Of a stretch of 64,000 bases of DNA, positions 32,040 to 43,495 are shown piece after piece. The DNA is from Symbiodinium natans (lineage: Eukaryota > Sar > Dinophyceae > Suessiales > Symbiodiniaceae), in assembly GCA_905221605.1 (NCBI GenBank), contig CAJNDS010002776.1, positions 64,001-128,000 of the forward strand, in the 5' to 3' direction. Positions within the stretch are counted from its first letter, which is position 1. Each line of letters starts with the position of its first letter. Made by a program: the position numbers and the translations under genes. The notes under the pieces were generated by a model. The model was not told the origin of the DNA, searched no databases, and saw nothing but the letters and a program-made list of their open reading frames with translations.

Positions 32040-35000
32040 CATGCTCCGTCTCTCAGAAAAGGGAGAGCGGAGAAAGGAGGAGAACGAACATGGGAAAAGA
32101 AAGGAAGGAGAGCTAGAGAGAGGATAGAAAGATAGAGAGGAGAAATGAAGGACAAAGACCGTGCAAGAAAGGAGTGAGCGATGCTCGGGAAAAAAGTGTA
32201 AGGGGAAAGGAAAAGGAACAGTGGATAACAAAAACAAGTGTCCTGCCCTACCTCTTCTCTTTTCTTCTTGATCTTCTCTCACCCCTTTTTGTTCTCCAAG
32301 CGGCCCTCTTTTCACCATCGCTTCATCCTTCCTCTTCTTCATTGTTTCTGTTTCCTTCACCCTGTTTCCATATCTGTCGCTCTTCCACTGTCTCCCTTCT
32401 TCCTCTTCTCCCTGATTACTGTCTCCTTCTCTTTGCTTCTCTATCTGTCTCCATCTCTTTCACTCCGGAGCCCCCCGGTGTTTTCTGTTCATTGCTCAGC
32501 CTTTCTGACTATACGAGGCAGACCCTGTAGACCTGGCCCTGCACTGCCTTTTTCCACACACTCCAAACCCTTCTGAGCCTCCGCAACCGTTTCAGGCTGC
32601 CTTCAGGGAGCGTCCCCAAGCGGCCTTCAAGAGTGAAGGAAAGGTGTGAGAGGAGTTTTACTTTGAACATCCCCACCCTCTCTTGGTGGAGATACTCTGG
32701 GGTTGGGCACTCCAGAGAGACTCTGGGGCGTGGGGTTGGGCACTCTAAAGACAACTCTGGGGTTTGGGATTGGGCACTCCAGGGAGACTCTCCAGGGAGA
32801 CTCTTGGGTTGGGCGCTCCAAGAACACTCTAGAGTTGGGCATTCCAGGGACACTTTGGGGTTGGGCGCTTCAGCGATGAGCGAGGAGTAGACTGGGCGAG
32901 GAGAAGAGTTCCGGGCGAGGAGAAGAGTTGAGTTTAAAATCTATCAACCCCACACCGAGGGTGGGGAACAAGAGAAAAGAACGCAGAGACATGTAGAGAC
33001 GTGTGGAAGGTAGTTAGAAGGAGCAGGACAAGTCCTCGATCCATCTTATCATTCCCTTCATTCTCCTTGCTTAACCTTGCCCTTGTTCTATCCCCCTACG
33101 TAATGACAAAAGGAACAGAGGAGGAAAGGCTCATGGAATGGACACGAGAAAAGGGGGAGCGGAGAAAGGAGGAGAACGAACGTGGGAAAAGAAAGGAAGG
33201 AGAGCTAGAGAGAGGATAGAGACATAGGGAGGGGAAATGAAGGACGAAGACCGTGGAAAAAAGGCGATGCTCGGGATAAAAGTGTAAGGGCGAGGAAAAG
33301 GAACAGTGGAGAACACAAACAAGTACAAGTGTCCTGCCCTACCTCCTCTCGTTTCTTCTTGATCTTCTCTGTCTCCTTTTTGTTCTCCAAGCGGTCCTCT
33401 TTTCACCATCGCTTCCTCCCTCCCCTTCTTCATTGTTTCTGTGTCCTTCTGTCACTCTTCCGCTGTCTTCTTGCTCTTTTTTTCATGATTACTGTCTCCT
33501 TCTCTTTGCTTCTCTATCTGTCTCCATCTCTCTCACTCCAACGCCCCACGGTGTTTTCCGTTCATTGCTCAGCCTTTCTGACTTTACGAGGCAGACCCTG
33601 TACAAACGATGGGTCCTGTTCTGAACATGGCCCTGCACTGCCTCTTTCCACACACTCCAAACCCCTCTAAGCCTCCACAAGAGTTTCAGGCAGCCTTCAG
33701 GGAGCGTCCGCAAGGGGCCTCCAAGAGTGAAGGAGAGGTGTGAGAGGAGGACTATTTCCCCACATTGCTAAGAAGAAAAACAAGAGAAAAGAACAAAGAC
33801 TCAGAGACATGTAGAGAGGTGTGGAAGGTAGTTAGAAGGAGCAGGACAAGTCCTCCTTCCATCTTATCATTCCTTCATTCTCCTTGCTTAACCTTGCCCG
33901 TGTTCTATCCCCCTACGTAATGACAAAAGGAACAGAGGAGGAAAGGCTCATGGAATGGACGCGATAAAAGGGAGAGCGGAGAAAGGAGGAGAACGAACAT
34001 GGGAAAAGAAAGGAAGGAGAGCTAGAGAGAGGATAGGAGATAGAGAGGGGAACTGAAGGACGAAGACTGTGGAAGAAAGGAGTGAGCGATGCTCGGGAAA
34101 AAAGTGTAAGGAATGAGGAAAAGGAAGAGTGGATAACAAAAAACAAGTGTCCTGCCCTGCCTATTCTCTTTTCTTCTTGATCTTCTCTGTCTCCTTTTTT
34201 TGTTCTCCAAGCGGCCCTCTTTTCACCGTCGCTTCCTCCTTCCTCTTCTTCATTGTTTCTGTTTCCTTCACCCTGTTTTCCTATCTGTCGCTCTTCCACT
34301 GTCTTCCTTCTTCCTCTTCTCCCTGATTACTGTCTCTCCATCTCTTTCACTCGGGTGCCCCCTGGTGCGTTCTGTTCATTACTCATCCTTTCTGACTTAC
34401 GAGGCAGACCCTGTATACAGGATCTGTTCTGGACCTGGTCCTGCACTGCCTCTTTCCACACACTCCAAACCCCTCTGAGCCTGCACAAGAGTTTCAGGCG
34501 GCCTTCTCCCCAAGGGGCCTCCAAGAGTGAAGGAGAGGTGTGAGAGGAGGACTCTTTCCCCACATTGCTAAGAAGAAAAACAAGAGAAAAGAACAAAGAC
34601 TCAGAGACATGTAGAGAGGTGTGGAAGATAGTTAGAAGGAGCAGGACAAGTCCTGCTTCCGTCTTATCATTCCCTTCATTCTCCTTGCTGGACCTTGCCC
34701 ATGTTCTATCCTCCTACTTAATGACAAAAGGAACAGATGAGGAAAGGCTCATGGCATGGACGCGAGAAAAGGGAGAGCGGAGAAAGGATGAGAACGAACA
34801 TGTGAAAAGAAAGGAAGGAGAGCTAGAGAGAGGATAGGAGATAGAGCGGGGAAATGAAGGACGAAGACTGTGGAAGAAAGGAGTGAGCGATGCTCGGGAA
34901 AAAAGTGTAAGGAATGAGGAAAAGGAAGAGTGGATAACAAAAAAAAGTGTCCTGCCCTGCCTATTCTCTTTTCTTCTTGATCTTCTCTGTCTCCTTTTTT

Positions 35001-36265
35001 TGTTCTCCAAGCGGCCCTCTTTTCACCGTCGCTTCCTCCTTCCTCTTCTTCATTGTTTCTGTTTCCTTCACCCTGTTTTCCTATCTGTCGCTCTTCCACT
35101 GTCTTCCTTCTTCCTCTTCTCCCTGATTACTGTCTCCTTCTCTTTGCTTCTCTATCTGTCTCCATCTCTTTCACTCGGGTGCCCCCTGGTGCTTTCTGTT
35201 CATTACTCATCCTTTCTGACTTTACGAGGCAGACCCTGTATACAGGATCTGTTCTGGACCTGGTCCTGCACTGCCTCTTTCCACACACTCCAATTCCCTC
35301 TGATCCCCCAAGAGTTTCAGGCGGCCTTCAGAGAGTGTCATCCAGGGGCCTCCAAGAGTGAAAGAGAGGCGTGAGAGGAGGACCCTGTCCCCGTGTTGCT
35401 AAGAAGAAAAGCAAGCGATAGGATCATGTAGACATGTAGAGAAGTGTGGAAGGTAGTTACAATGAGCAGGAGAAGTCCTCCTTCCATCATATCATTCTCT
35501 TCATTCTCCTTGCTTAACCTTGCCCTTCGTCTAATTATCCCAAGAAAGAGCCCGCAGAAGGGACGCAGGAAAGGGAGAGTGCAGAAAGCGGCCGCACGAA
35601 GAGGGATAACGAAAGGAAGGAGAAAGAGAGCTTGTTAAAGACAGTAGCATTCCTGAGAACAGCGAAATCCTGTCATCTATTGAAATGCTGGATGGACTCT
35701 TTGATTCCTTTTCAAACGAAGGCTTCTATCGTTCATGCTCTCCCACCCCAAAAGAAGAGGACGGACCCACTCATCTATTAAGGAAAAGAGCCGAAAGCAT
35801 CTGGGAGAATTAAAATACGAATGAGGGGCTATCGCAGTATCCTTGTTTCTTCTGACACGGTTTCTTTAAAAGAAGGGGTTCCTGCCTTTTGTTTGTTTCA
35901 AGAAGGGGAGGCTTTCGAGTGGCAAGGGGCGAACTCACGCCCACCCCGGTCTTTGGGGTCACTCTGAAAACAGCTTGGAGAGGATAGTTGCTTCTCTCTC
36001 CTTTTTCCGTTTCTCTATCCCTTGCTCCGTATCTGTCGTTCTCCTTCCCTTCTTCTGTGAATCTGCTTCTTTCAATATCCACCAGGGGCCTGCAGTTTTC
36101 GCAAGGGGGCTTCCCTGAGGGGCTCCCTGAAAGGGCCTCCCAGGGGTTTGAGAGAAGACTGCGAGAGGGGAAAAGAGGACAGTAAGGAAGATCCTGTCCC
36201 CCGTTTCCAACAAGAGAAAAAATTGACAGAGAGATGTAGGTAGATAGCGGGTAGTGAGAAGGATC
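32040..36265. repeat. tandem ~0.8 kb repeats, purine/pyrimidine polarised
   Basis: Five head-to-tail copies. The landmark ATGTAGAGAGGTGTGGAAGG recurs near 32991, 33809, 34609 and 35434, with a decayed form near 36234, giving spacings of about 818, 800, 825 and 800 bp. Each unit has a purine-rich left half on + (AAAAGGGAGAGCGGAGAAAG, GAAAGGAAGGAGAGCTAGAG) and a pyrimidine-rich right half (TTTTCTTCTTGATCTTCTCT, CTTCCTCTTCTTCATTG). The first copy is interrupted at 32656-32971 by a MITE-like element and the last copy is more diverged. Open frames recur at the same place in each unit but carry frame-breaking indels between copies and have low-complexity readings, so I do not call genes. Confidence 0.9.
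32656..32971. mobile_element. MITE-like element with internal minisatellite, copy 1
   Basis: A 316-bp segment that also occurs at 52522-52936. Shared ends are TTTTACTTYGAACATCCCC and GAGGGYGGGGAACAA. Near the ends lie inverted repeats TCCCCACCCTC (32670-32680) and GAGGGTGGGGA (32957-32967). The interior is a 20-35 bp minisatellite around GGTTGGGCACTCCAGGGAGA, then GATGAGCGAGGAGTAGACYG and two GGCGAGGAGAAGAGTT words. The sister ~0.8 kb units lack it and carry a different ~31 bp in that place (GACTATTTCCCCACATTGCT and following). No transposase is present, so it would be non-autonomous. Confidence 0.6.
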
Positions 36266-36517
36266 AAGCAGAACTCCTCCTCTTCCCCCTCTCTTGTCTG
36301 TACCTTCACACTTCTTTCTCACCCTTGACTTTCTGTGGTTCTATTTCCTTCTTGAAGGAGAATTCCAGCTCCTCTGTTGTCAGTACCTTCTCTTTCTTAT
36401 CCTTGACTTTCTTCTTTCATTCCCTGTTGAATGGCAAGTAGAAAACGGGAGGGACGGGAAAGAGGAAAGAACAAGCAGAAGGAAGAGGAGAAGAGAAAGG
36501 AATGATGGAAGGAAGGA

Positions 36518-36617
36518 AGGAGGGAGAGAGAGAGAGAGAGAGCGACAGAGACAAAGAGAAGAGCGAGAGAGAGAAAGAGAGAAAGCGAGAGCGAAAGAGA
36601 AAGAGAGCGAGAGAGAG
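36518..36617. repeat. (GA)n-rich microsatellite
   Basis: GAGAGA with GCGACAGAGACAAAGAG and GCGAGAGC interruptions over about 100 bp; it closes the purine-rich end of the preceding repeat region. Confidence 0.9.
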
Positions 36618-37164
36618 ATGCGATGAATAAAAGAACCACACTGAGCTATTTAAAGGGTGTTCTGTTAGAGGGCCCATGATTTAAAGACTTTGAAGAGTCG
36701 AATTGAGGTCTTGAGTTTTTTCAAAAAAATTAGGAGGCTCAAGATATCAACGTTGGGCAAACATCACGGTAACTGAACGATGCAAACAGTTTTAGTTATG
36801 GTTAGTGCAAAATATTAAAATTTAGAGTGGAGACCTAAGACCTCAATCATACTATTTATTTACAAAAATGCTCTTCGTGTAGCCTGGTAAATATCTTAAA
36901 GGATTGAAAACGTAAGACTGCAACAACGTTAACGAAAGCTGTTGTCTTGCAAAAACTTAAAGCGCCATCATTTTTTAACGAAAGGCTCGGTTTGAACTTT
37001 GATATGTCCTCGACATCAAAAAACGAAAGGTTTGTTTATCAACCTGGTGCGCCGGCAACGTCAAAACGTCAGTTGTTGTGTAAACCCTAGTGTGTCCTCA
37101 ACTTCAAAAACGAAAGGATCTTTGTAAGCCTTGGTGTGCCCCCATCCTCAAAAACGAAAGCATT
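36618..37164. other. no gene; AAAACGAAAG motif repeats begin
   Basis: The region is AT-richer than average. From about 37010 the word CAAAAACGAAAG, preceded by GTGYCCTCRAC, starts to recur (37015, 37105, 37148, 37238). No coding region is seen. Confidence 0.6.
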
Positions 37165-38035
37165 TTGTAAACACGTTTAAGCGAAAGGGTTTTTTGTAAA
37201 CCCTAGCAAAGGACTTTTGCCAGCCCTAGCGTGCCCTCAACCTCAAAAACGAAAGCTCCTGTTAAATATTCAAATCTCTCAAAATCCTTAAAACCTAGAA
37301 CATTTCAGCAGAGAAGAAGGCAAGGGTTTTTTAAAAATTTGAAAGGGGCCCCGGGGTCTCAGGGTGTAGGGGGTAGGCGCTGAGGCGCTTAGGAGGAGCT
37401 TGGGGGCTTATGGTTAGGGGTTTAGGTTTCTGGGTTTCGGAGCCTAGGAGCTTAGGGTTTATAGGGCCTAGGGTTTGATTTAAGGTTTATGGGTTTGGGG
37501 GTAGGCGCTTAGGCGCTGAGGAGCTTAGGGTTTAGGGTTTAAGGTTTAAGCCTAGGAGCTTAGGGTTTAGGGTTTAAGGATTAAGGGGCAGGCGCTGGGC
37601 CTCCCCGCCTTTTAACTTTGAAAAAACCTTAAAACCCTCAAAATCTAGAAGGCCCGGGCTTTCAAGATTTTAAGGGTTTTAAGGAAATCATAAAATTTAA
37701 AAGGGGGTCCCTGGGTCCCGGCTCCTGAGTAAGCTCTTAAGCTCCTGAGCGCCTAAGCGCCTAAACCCTAAACCCTAAGCTCCTACGCTCCTAAGCGCCA
37801 AAGCGCCTACCCCCTAAACCCTGAGACCCCGGGACCGCTTTTTACCTTTAAAAAACCTTGCCTTCTTCTTTGCTGAAGTTTTGCTATAGTTTAAGGATTC
37901 TACGCCTTTTGGGATTTTACGGCTTTTAGTATTTGAATGGATCTTTCGTTCTTGAGGTTTTGAGCACGCTAGGGTTTACCAATAACCTTTGCTAGGGTTT
38001 CAAAAACGTTCGCTTCAAAGTTACGGGCGCGACAG
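37165..38035. repeat. long imperfect palindrome (~0.87 kb)
   Basis: The left half (37165-37650) and right half (37660-38035) are reverse complements with indels. Matching landmarks: AAACCCTAGCAAAGG (37200s) with CCTTTGCTAGGGTTT (37985-38000); AACGAAAG with CTTTCGTT; AGAAGAAGGCAAGG (37313 on) with CCTTGCCTTCTTCT (37857 on); CCCCGGGGTCTCAGGG with CCCTGAGACCCCGGG; GGGGGTAGGCGCT with GGCGCCTACCCCC-type sequence; and CCTTAAAACCCTCAAAATCT with AGATTTTAAGGGTTTTAAGG. The axis is in GCCCGGGC at 37652-37659. The left arm has ~130 bp of extra TTTAGGG-like repeats. No coding capacity. Confidence 0.85.
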
Positions 38036-38049
38036 TGTTTACAGATTAA

Positions 38050-38340
38050 CCTTTCCATTGTGATTAATTTGGTCAGGCCGGAAATGTGTCATCTTTTCCG
38101 TCTTACAGACATAAGCATGACACATTTCCGGCCGGAAATGTGTCATCTTTTGAGTCTTACAGACATAAGCATGACACATTTCAGGCCAGAAATTTGTCAT
38201 CTTTTCCGTCTTACAGAAATAAGCATGACACATTTCCGCTTGGAAATGTGTCATCTTTTCCGTCTTACAGAAAGAAGCATGACACATTTCAGGCCGGAAA
38301 TGTGTCATCTATTCCGTCATTACAGGCATAAGCATGACAT
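38050..38340. repeat. ~56-bp minisatellite with palindromic core
   Basis: Five copies of a unit with CGGAAATGTGTCATCTTTTC, CGTCTTACAGACATAAGC and ATGACACATTTC. Where two copies meet, the junction is self-complementary; at 38117-38146 it is a perfect 30-bp palindrome centred on CCGGCCGG. Both strands are open for 80-116 codons, which follows from the repeat and is not evidence of genes. Confidence 0.9.
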
Positions 38341-40945
38341 TAGGAATTTAAGGAATTTAAAGAATTTAAAGAGGCCGAAATTCTTTAAATTCCTTAAATT
38401 CCTAAATTAAAGTAAATTGGTTCTGGGCCCTAATCTAAATTTTTCTAAATTCCTTAAAATCCTTAAATTCCTAAAGTAGGGCTAATTTAGGAATTTAAGG
38501 AATTTAAAGAATTTAGGCCTCTTTAAATTCTTTAAATTCCTTAAATTCCTAAATTAAACTAAATTGGTTCTGGGCCCTAATTTAAAATTTTTTAAATTCC
38601 TTAAATTCCTTAAATTCCTTAAATTCCTTAAATTCCTTAAATTCCTAAGTTAGGGCTAATTTAGGAATTTAAGGAATTTAAAGAATTTATGCCTCTTTAA
38701 ATTCTGTAAATTCCTTAAATTCCTAAATAGAACTAAATTGGTTCTGGGCCCTAATTTAAAATTTTTTAAATTCCTTAAATTCCTTAAATTCCTAAATTAG
38801 GGCTAATTTAGGAATTTAAGGAATTTAAGGAATTTAGGCCTCTTGAAATTCTTTAAATTCCTTAAATTCCTAAATTAACTTAAATTGGTTCAGGGCCCTA
38901 ATTCAAAATTTTTAAATTCCTTAAATTCCTTAAATTCCTTAAATTCCTAAATTAGGGCTAATTTAGGCATTTAAGGAATTTAAAGAATTGAGGCCTCTTT
39001 AAATTCTTTAAATTCCTTAAATTCCTAAATTAAATTAAATTGGTTCTGGGCCCTAATTTAAAATTTTTTGAATTCCTTAAATTCCTTAAATTCCTAAATT
39101 AGGGCTAATTTAGGAATTTAAGGAATTTAAAGAATTTGGGCCTCTTTAAATTCTTTAAATTCCTTAAATTCCTAAATTAAATTAAATTGGCTCTGGGCCC
39201 TGATTTTAAATTTTTTAACTTCCTTAAATTCCTTAAATTCCTAAATTAGGGCTAATTTAGGAATGTAAGGAATTTAAAGAATTTAGGCCTCTTTAAATTC
39301 TTTAAATTCCTTAAATTCCTAAATTAAATTAAATTGGTTCTGGGCCCTAATTTAAATTTTTTAAATTCCTTAAATTCCTAAATTAGGGCTAATTTAGGAA
39401 TTTAAGGAATTTAAAGAATTTAGGCCTCTTTAAATTCTTTAAATTCCTTAAATTCCTAAATTAGCCCTAATTTAGGAATTTAAGGAATTTAAGGAATTTA
39501 CGGAATTTAAGGAATTTAAGGAATTTAAGGAATTTAAGGAATTTATACAATTTTAAATTACGGCCCAGAACCAATTTAATTTAATTTAGGAATTTAAGGA
39601 ATTTACGGAATTTCGGCCTCTTTAAATTCTTTAAATTCCTTAAATTCCTAAATTAGGGCTAATTTAGGAATTTTAGGAATTTAAAGAATTTAGGCCTCTT
39701 TAAATTCTTTAAATTCCTTAAATTCCTAAATTAGCCCTAATTTAGGAATTTAAGGAATTTAAGGAATTTAAGGAATTTATAAAATTTTAAATTACGGCCC
39801 AGAACCAATTTAATTTAATTTAGGAATTTAAGGAATTTAAAGACTTTCGGCCTCTTTAAATTCTTTAAATTCCTTAAATTCCTAAATTAGGGCTAATTTA
39901 GGAATTTAAGGAATTTAAAGAATTTAGGCCTCTTTAAATTCTTTAAATTCCTTAAATTCCTAAATTAAATTAAATTGGTTCTGGGCCCTAATTTAAAATT
40001 TTTTAAATTCCTTAAATTCCTTAAATTCCTTAAATTCCTAAATTAGGGCTAATTTAGGAATTTAAGGAATTTACAGAATTTAGGCCTCTTTAAATTCTTT
40101 AAATTCCTTAAATTCCTAAATTAGCCCTAATTTAGGAATTTAAGGGATTTAAGGAATTTAAGGAATTTAAGGAATTTAAAAAATTTTAAATTACGGCCCA
40201 GAACCAATTTAATTTACTTTAGGAATTTAAGGAATTTACAGAATTTCGGCCTCTTTAAATTCTTAAAATTCCTTAAATTCCTAAATTAGCCCTAATTTAG
40301 GAATTTAAGGAATTTAAAGAATTTAGGCCTCTTTAAATTCTTTAAATTCCTTAAATTCCTAAATTAGCCCTAATTTAGGAATTTAAGGAATTTAAAGAAT
40401 TTAGGCCTCTTTAAATTCCTTAAATTCCTTGAATTCCCAAATTAAATTAAATTGGTTCTGGGCCCTAATTTAAAATTTTTTAAATTCTTTAAATTCCTTA
40501 AATTCCTTAAATTCCTTAAATTCCTAAATTAGGGCTAATTTAGGAATTTAAGGAATTTAAAGAATTTAGGCCTCTTTAAATTCTTTAAATTCCTTAAATT
40601 CTTAAATTAGCCCTAATTTAGGAATTTAAGGAATTTAAGAATTTAAGGAATTTAGGGAATTTAAAAAATTTTAAATTACGGCCCAGAACCAATTTAATTT
40701 AGTTTAGGAATTTAAGGAATTTAAAGAATTTCGGCCTCTTTAAATTCTTTAAATTCCTTAAATTCCTAAATTAGGGCTAATTTAGGAATTTAAGGAATTT
40801 AAAGAATTTAGGCCTCTTTAAATTCTTTAAATTCCTTAAATTCCTAAATTAGCCCTAATTTAGGAATTTAAGGATTAAAAAAAATATTAAATTAAGGCCC
40901 GGCCTCCTTAAATTCTTTAAATTCCTTAAATTCCTAAGTTCTGCC
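38335..40945. repeat. 2.6 kb A+T-rich self-complementary array
   Basis: Almost entirely built from GGAATTTAAGGAATTTAA and its complement. Two higher-order blocks alternate. Block A is a hairpin of GGAATTTAAAGAATTTAGGC reading into its complement around AGGCCT. Block B is AAATTGGTTCTGGGCCCTAA followed by TTTAAAATTTTTTAAATTCC. A and B together span ~150 bp, repeated about fifteen times. Block B is in one orientation before about 39480, inverted near 39536-39592, 39776-39830, 40170-40220 and 40655-40710, and forward again at 39965 and 40440. GC is far below the flanks. There is no coding sequence. Confidence 0.95.
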
Positions 40946-42433
40946 TGAAGAAGCCAAGCCACACGCCAAATAGTACATAAAGGTCCTTCGTACATAGGCC
41001 TATAGGTTTACAGCAGGGCCCTGAAAGCCCATGGGACCTTGGCTTGTGAGACCTCGCACTTCGGCCGTGGTAGTTACATCTGGGATGAAGGTCTGGGCGT
41101 ATCTGCAAGAGAGTTTATATTGCACCGTGTGGATCATCCCGTAGCCCTACACCCCAAACTTGCCCTCTTGTTGTCTTGTTGAATGCCCAGCCATTAGGAG
41201 GGTTTAGGGTCGTTTAGAGGTTCGGCTCCCTGAAAACCCCAGGAAACTAAAATGGTAGGGGAGGGTCCAAAATGAGAAGCTCCGCAAGCCAAAGCGTCGA
41301 GCAACTACCGCGGCCTCTGCAACACACATTTCAATGGCTGCCAAGTGCGCCCGCGTTTGTGCGGAGAAAGGCACATTTCCGCGCATGAACTTGGTGCCCT
41401 AAACCTGAGCCTATGGTGGGCTGTTCGAGACGAGGGCCCCCTTATGGGTACCTGGAATCTCTTGTTTACAGTTTACACAGACCCCTTCGATAGGGACGAT
41501 GTCTGACCAACCTTGCCCCCCCCCCCCCCTCCCCTCCAGCCAGGGACAAGGGTTAAGATTTAGGGCTTGGGGTTGTGGATTTGGCGATGTGTACCTGTTG
41601 GACTGCAATAGGCCCAGGCTTAAAGACAGTTTCGTAAAGTGTCGTAAAGTTTGGGTTGGTAACTTAATGGTGTTTAATTTAGTGTTTTGGCTCTAGGCCC
41701 TGAGTCCTAAACGCTGGCCTTCCCGGATCCTTTCAAAAGGAACTACGTGCACTTGGTGCAGGTGGGCAGCTACATTGTAAGCTAGGTTGAGGGCGTTTAG
41801 GGCTCACCGCTGCCTCCCGGCCACCTTTCAAGAACGAGGCGTTTGGCTTAGGCTATACGGCTATGCAAGGTCTACATGGCTTAATTATGGTTGATTACTT
41901 TTTGTTTTCAAGGGGGTCACCGAATATATGCTGAGATGACTTGCTTGGTTCTTGGGTGCCTGGTGAGGAAGCCTCGCAAAAAACTTTGCGAGTTCAGCTG
42001 TCTCCTGCCCAAAGCAAGGCAGGCGACTGTGCCTCTCACACTCGTCGGGTGCCCGTGCGTCGCTGAAGCACTGGGCTGTTCAGGAATCCTGAAGCACCCC
42101 ATCGGTCCGGCCGTTGCCGACCGTCTTTTGAATGACAAAGCAGCCGTGAAGCAACACAATGCTGCATCGCTGCCTCACTGTGGAGACCTGGATGCCTCCG
42201 GCCGTTGGCCTCTTTCGTCCTGGCGTGACACAAGACCACCAGTGCGGATATGTGACCCCTAACGAAGGCAGCCTGCGCTGGTAAAAGAGGCTTGTGATCC
42301 GATAAGTCTGGCTAAGCATCGTCGTGCGCGACATCGAAACTTGATTTGCAAGCTCTTATGCAGACGCGAAATACATACCCGGGGGGGGGGGGGGTTGAAC
42401 TCACATCGCGCGGTGTAAATACGTATCGATCGG
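40946..42433. other. no recognisable gene
   Basis: Short frames only. The frame 41891-42262 (plus) has protein-like composition without a recognised motif. A C-run lies at 41516-41529 and a G-run at 42381-42394. Confidence 0.45.
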
Positions 42434-43085
42434 CGTCCACACTGGGGTCTTGAATTCCGCACAGGACCCGGCACTGATCCTAGCTGTCCAGAATTTTCAG
42501 CCAATGCAGCGTGCACAATGGGGTCTGGCATGCAAACCGCCCCATACCCATGGTCGGATGAAGCGCGTGCCTCAACGATCCACATTGGGGTTTTGCATTT
42601 TGGAACAAGACCTGGCACTGATCCAAGGTGCCACCACGGCTTCAAGTTCGGTAAGGCAGTTGGCAGGACTTTTCCGTGCTAGCTGGTCCAATACACTTTT
42701 GCTGTGCCAAGACCGGTCTCCGTCGCAGGGTTTGGTGCGTCAGACACGTTCAGCAGGCATGCAGGCCGTGTGCACTCGAGCAGCTGCGGGTCGCAGGTGT
42801 CTAAGACCAGTAACGGTTTCGAAGATCAACGTTCCGTATGAGTAAGTACCAACGTTGCGTATACGATGATAAAAATCAAGCGTCTCCTTCGGGATTTGCT
42901 GCCAAAATATATGCCAGATTGATGTCAAAATGGCCCAACACATAAACGTCCGCGAGGGTTGGTGGATTTTGAGATCTCCGTGGTTGACTGCCGAAAATAG
43001 CGTCCACATTGGGGTTTCGTGTCTTGTGATGTGTATTCTCTCGAGTGATGGGTAATTCTTTGCGTGAGCGTCCACATTGGGGTGG
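42434..43085. repeat. CGTCCACATTGGGGT motif, four copies
   Basis: GCGTCCACACTGGGGTCTTG (42434), GATCCACATTGGGGTTTTG (42576), GCGTCCACATTGGGGTTTCG (43000) and GCGTCCACATTGGGGTGGTG (43068), all on +. The first two extend to ~65 bp of homology that includes GACC(C/T)GGCACTGATCC. The last two share TGATGTGTATT(C/G)TCTCG-type sequence downstream. It appears to be a degenerate repeat with a ~15-bp conserved core. Confidence 0.75.
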
Positions 43086-43495
43086 TGTGTATTGTCTCGG
43101 CCTGATGTGTGTTCAAACCACCCCCCCCCCCCCCCTTGCAGATGACTTTCTGTTCGTTGCGAAGGAAATGGGGCCCCGGTCCCGTGACTCTGAAGTTCTC
43201 GCACCGACAAGTTGTGAAGCAAGTTGATATCGTTGATACCCTTCGCTTTGTAGCAACTGCTGAAGGTCCTTTGGTAATCTGAGTGGGAGAGTAGGTATCT
43301 GCCCTATCTGGCGTTGACGCTGGTTTAAAGGGAGCTGTTTGCTTTGCGTGCTGCTCCTCGAGCCACCCTTACTCCCCTTTGCACTCGCAGATTCCACCTC
43401 AGCAGTACTTAGAAAGCAAAATGGCAACATATCATTTGGTCCTAGCAATGAAGAGTTGAAAGTTGTTGCGAAGCATGGCACAGACTGTAGGCCGT

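Noticed and set aside
32019-35374. Ser/Leu/Phe-rich and Glu/Arg/Lys-rich frames in the 0.8-kb repeats
   Set aside because: The readings follow the pyrimidine/purine bias, and the frames break between copies.
38039-38410. Open frames on both strands across 38.0-38.4 kb
   Set aside because: Produced by the self-complementary 56-bp repeat; the readings are one peptide repeated, with no other support.
41680-41696. Possible spliced-leader relic (TAG...TTTTGGCTCTAG)
   Set aside because: It needs a gap, and no coding region follows at a suitable distance; chance is likely.
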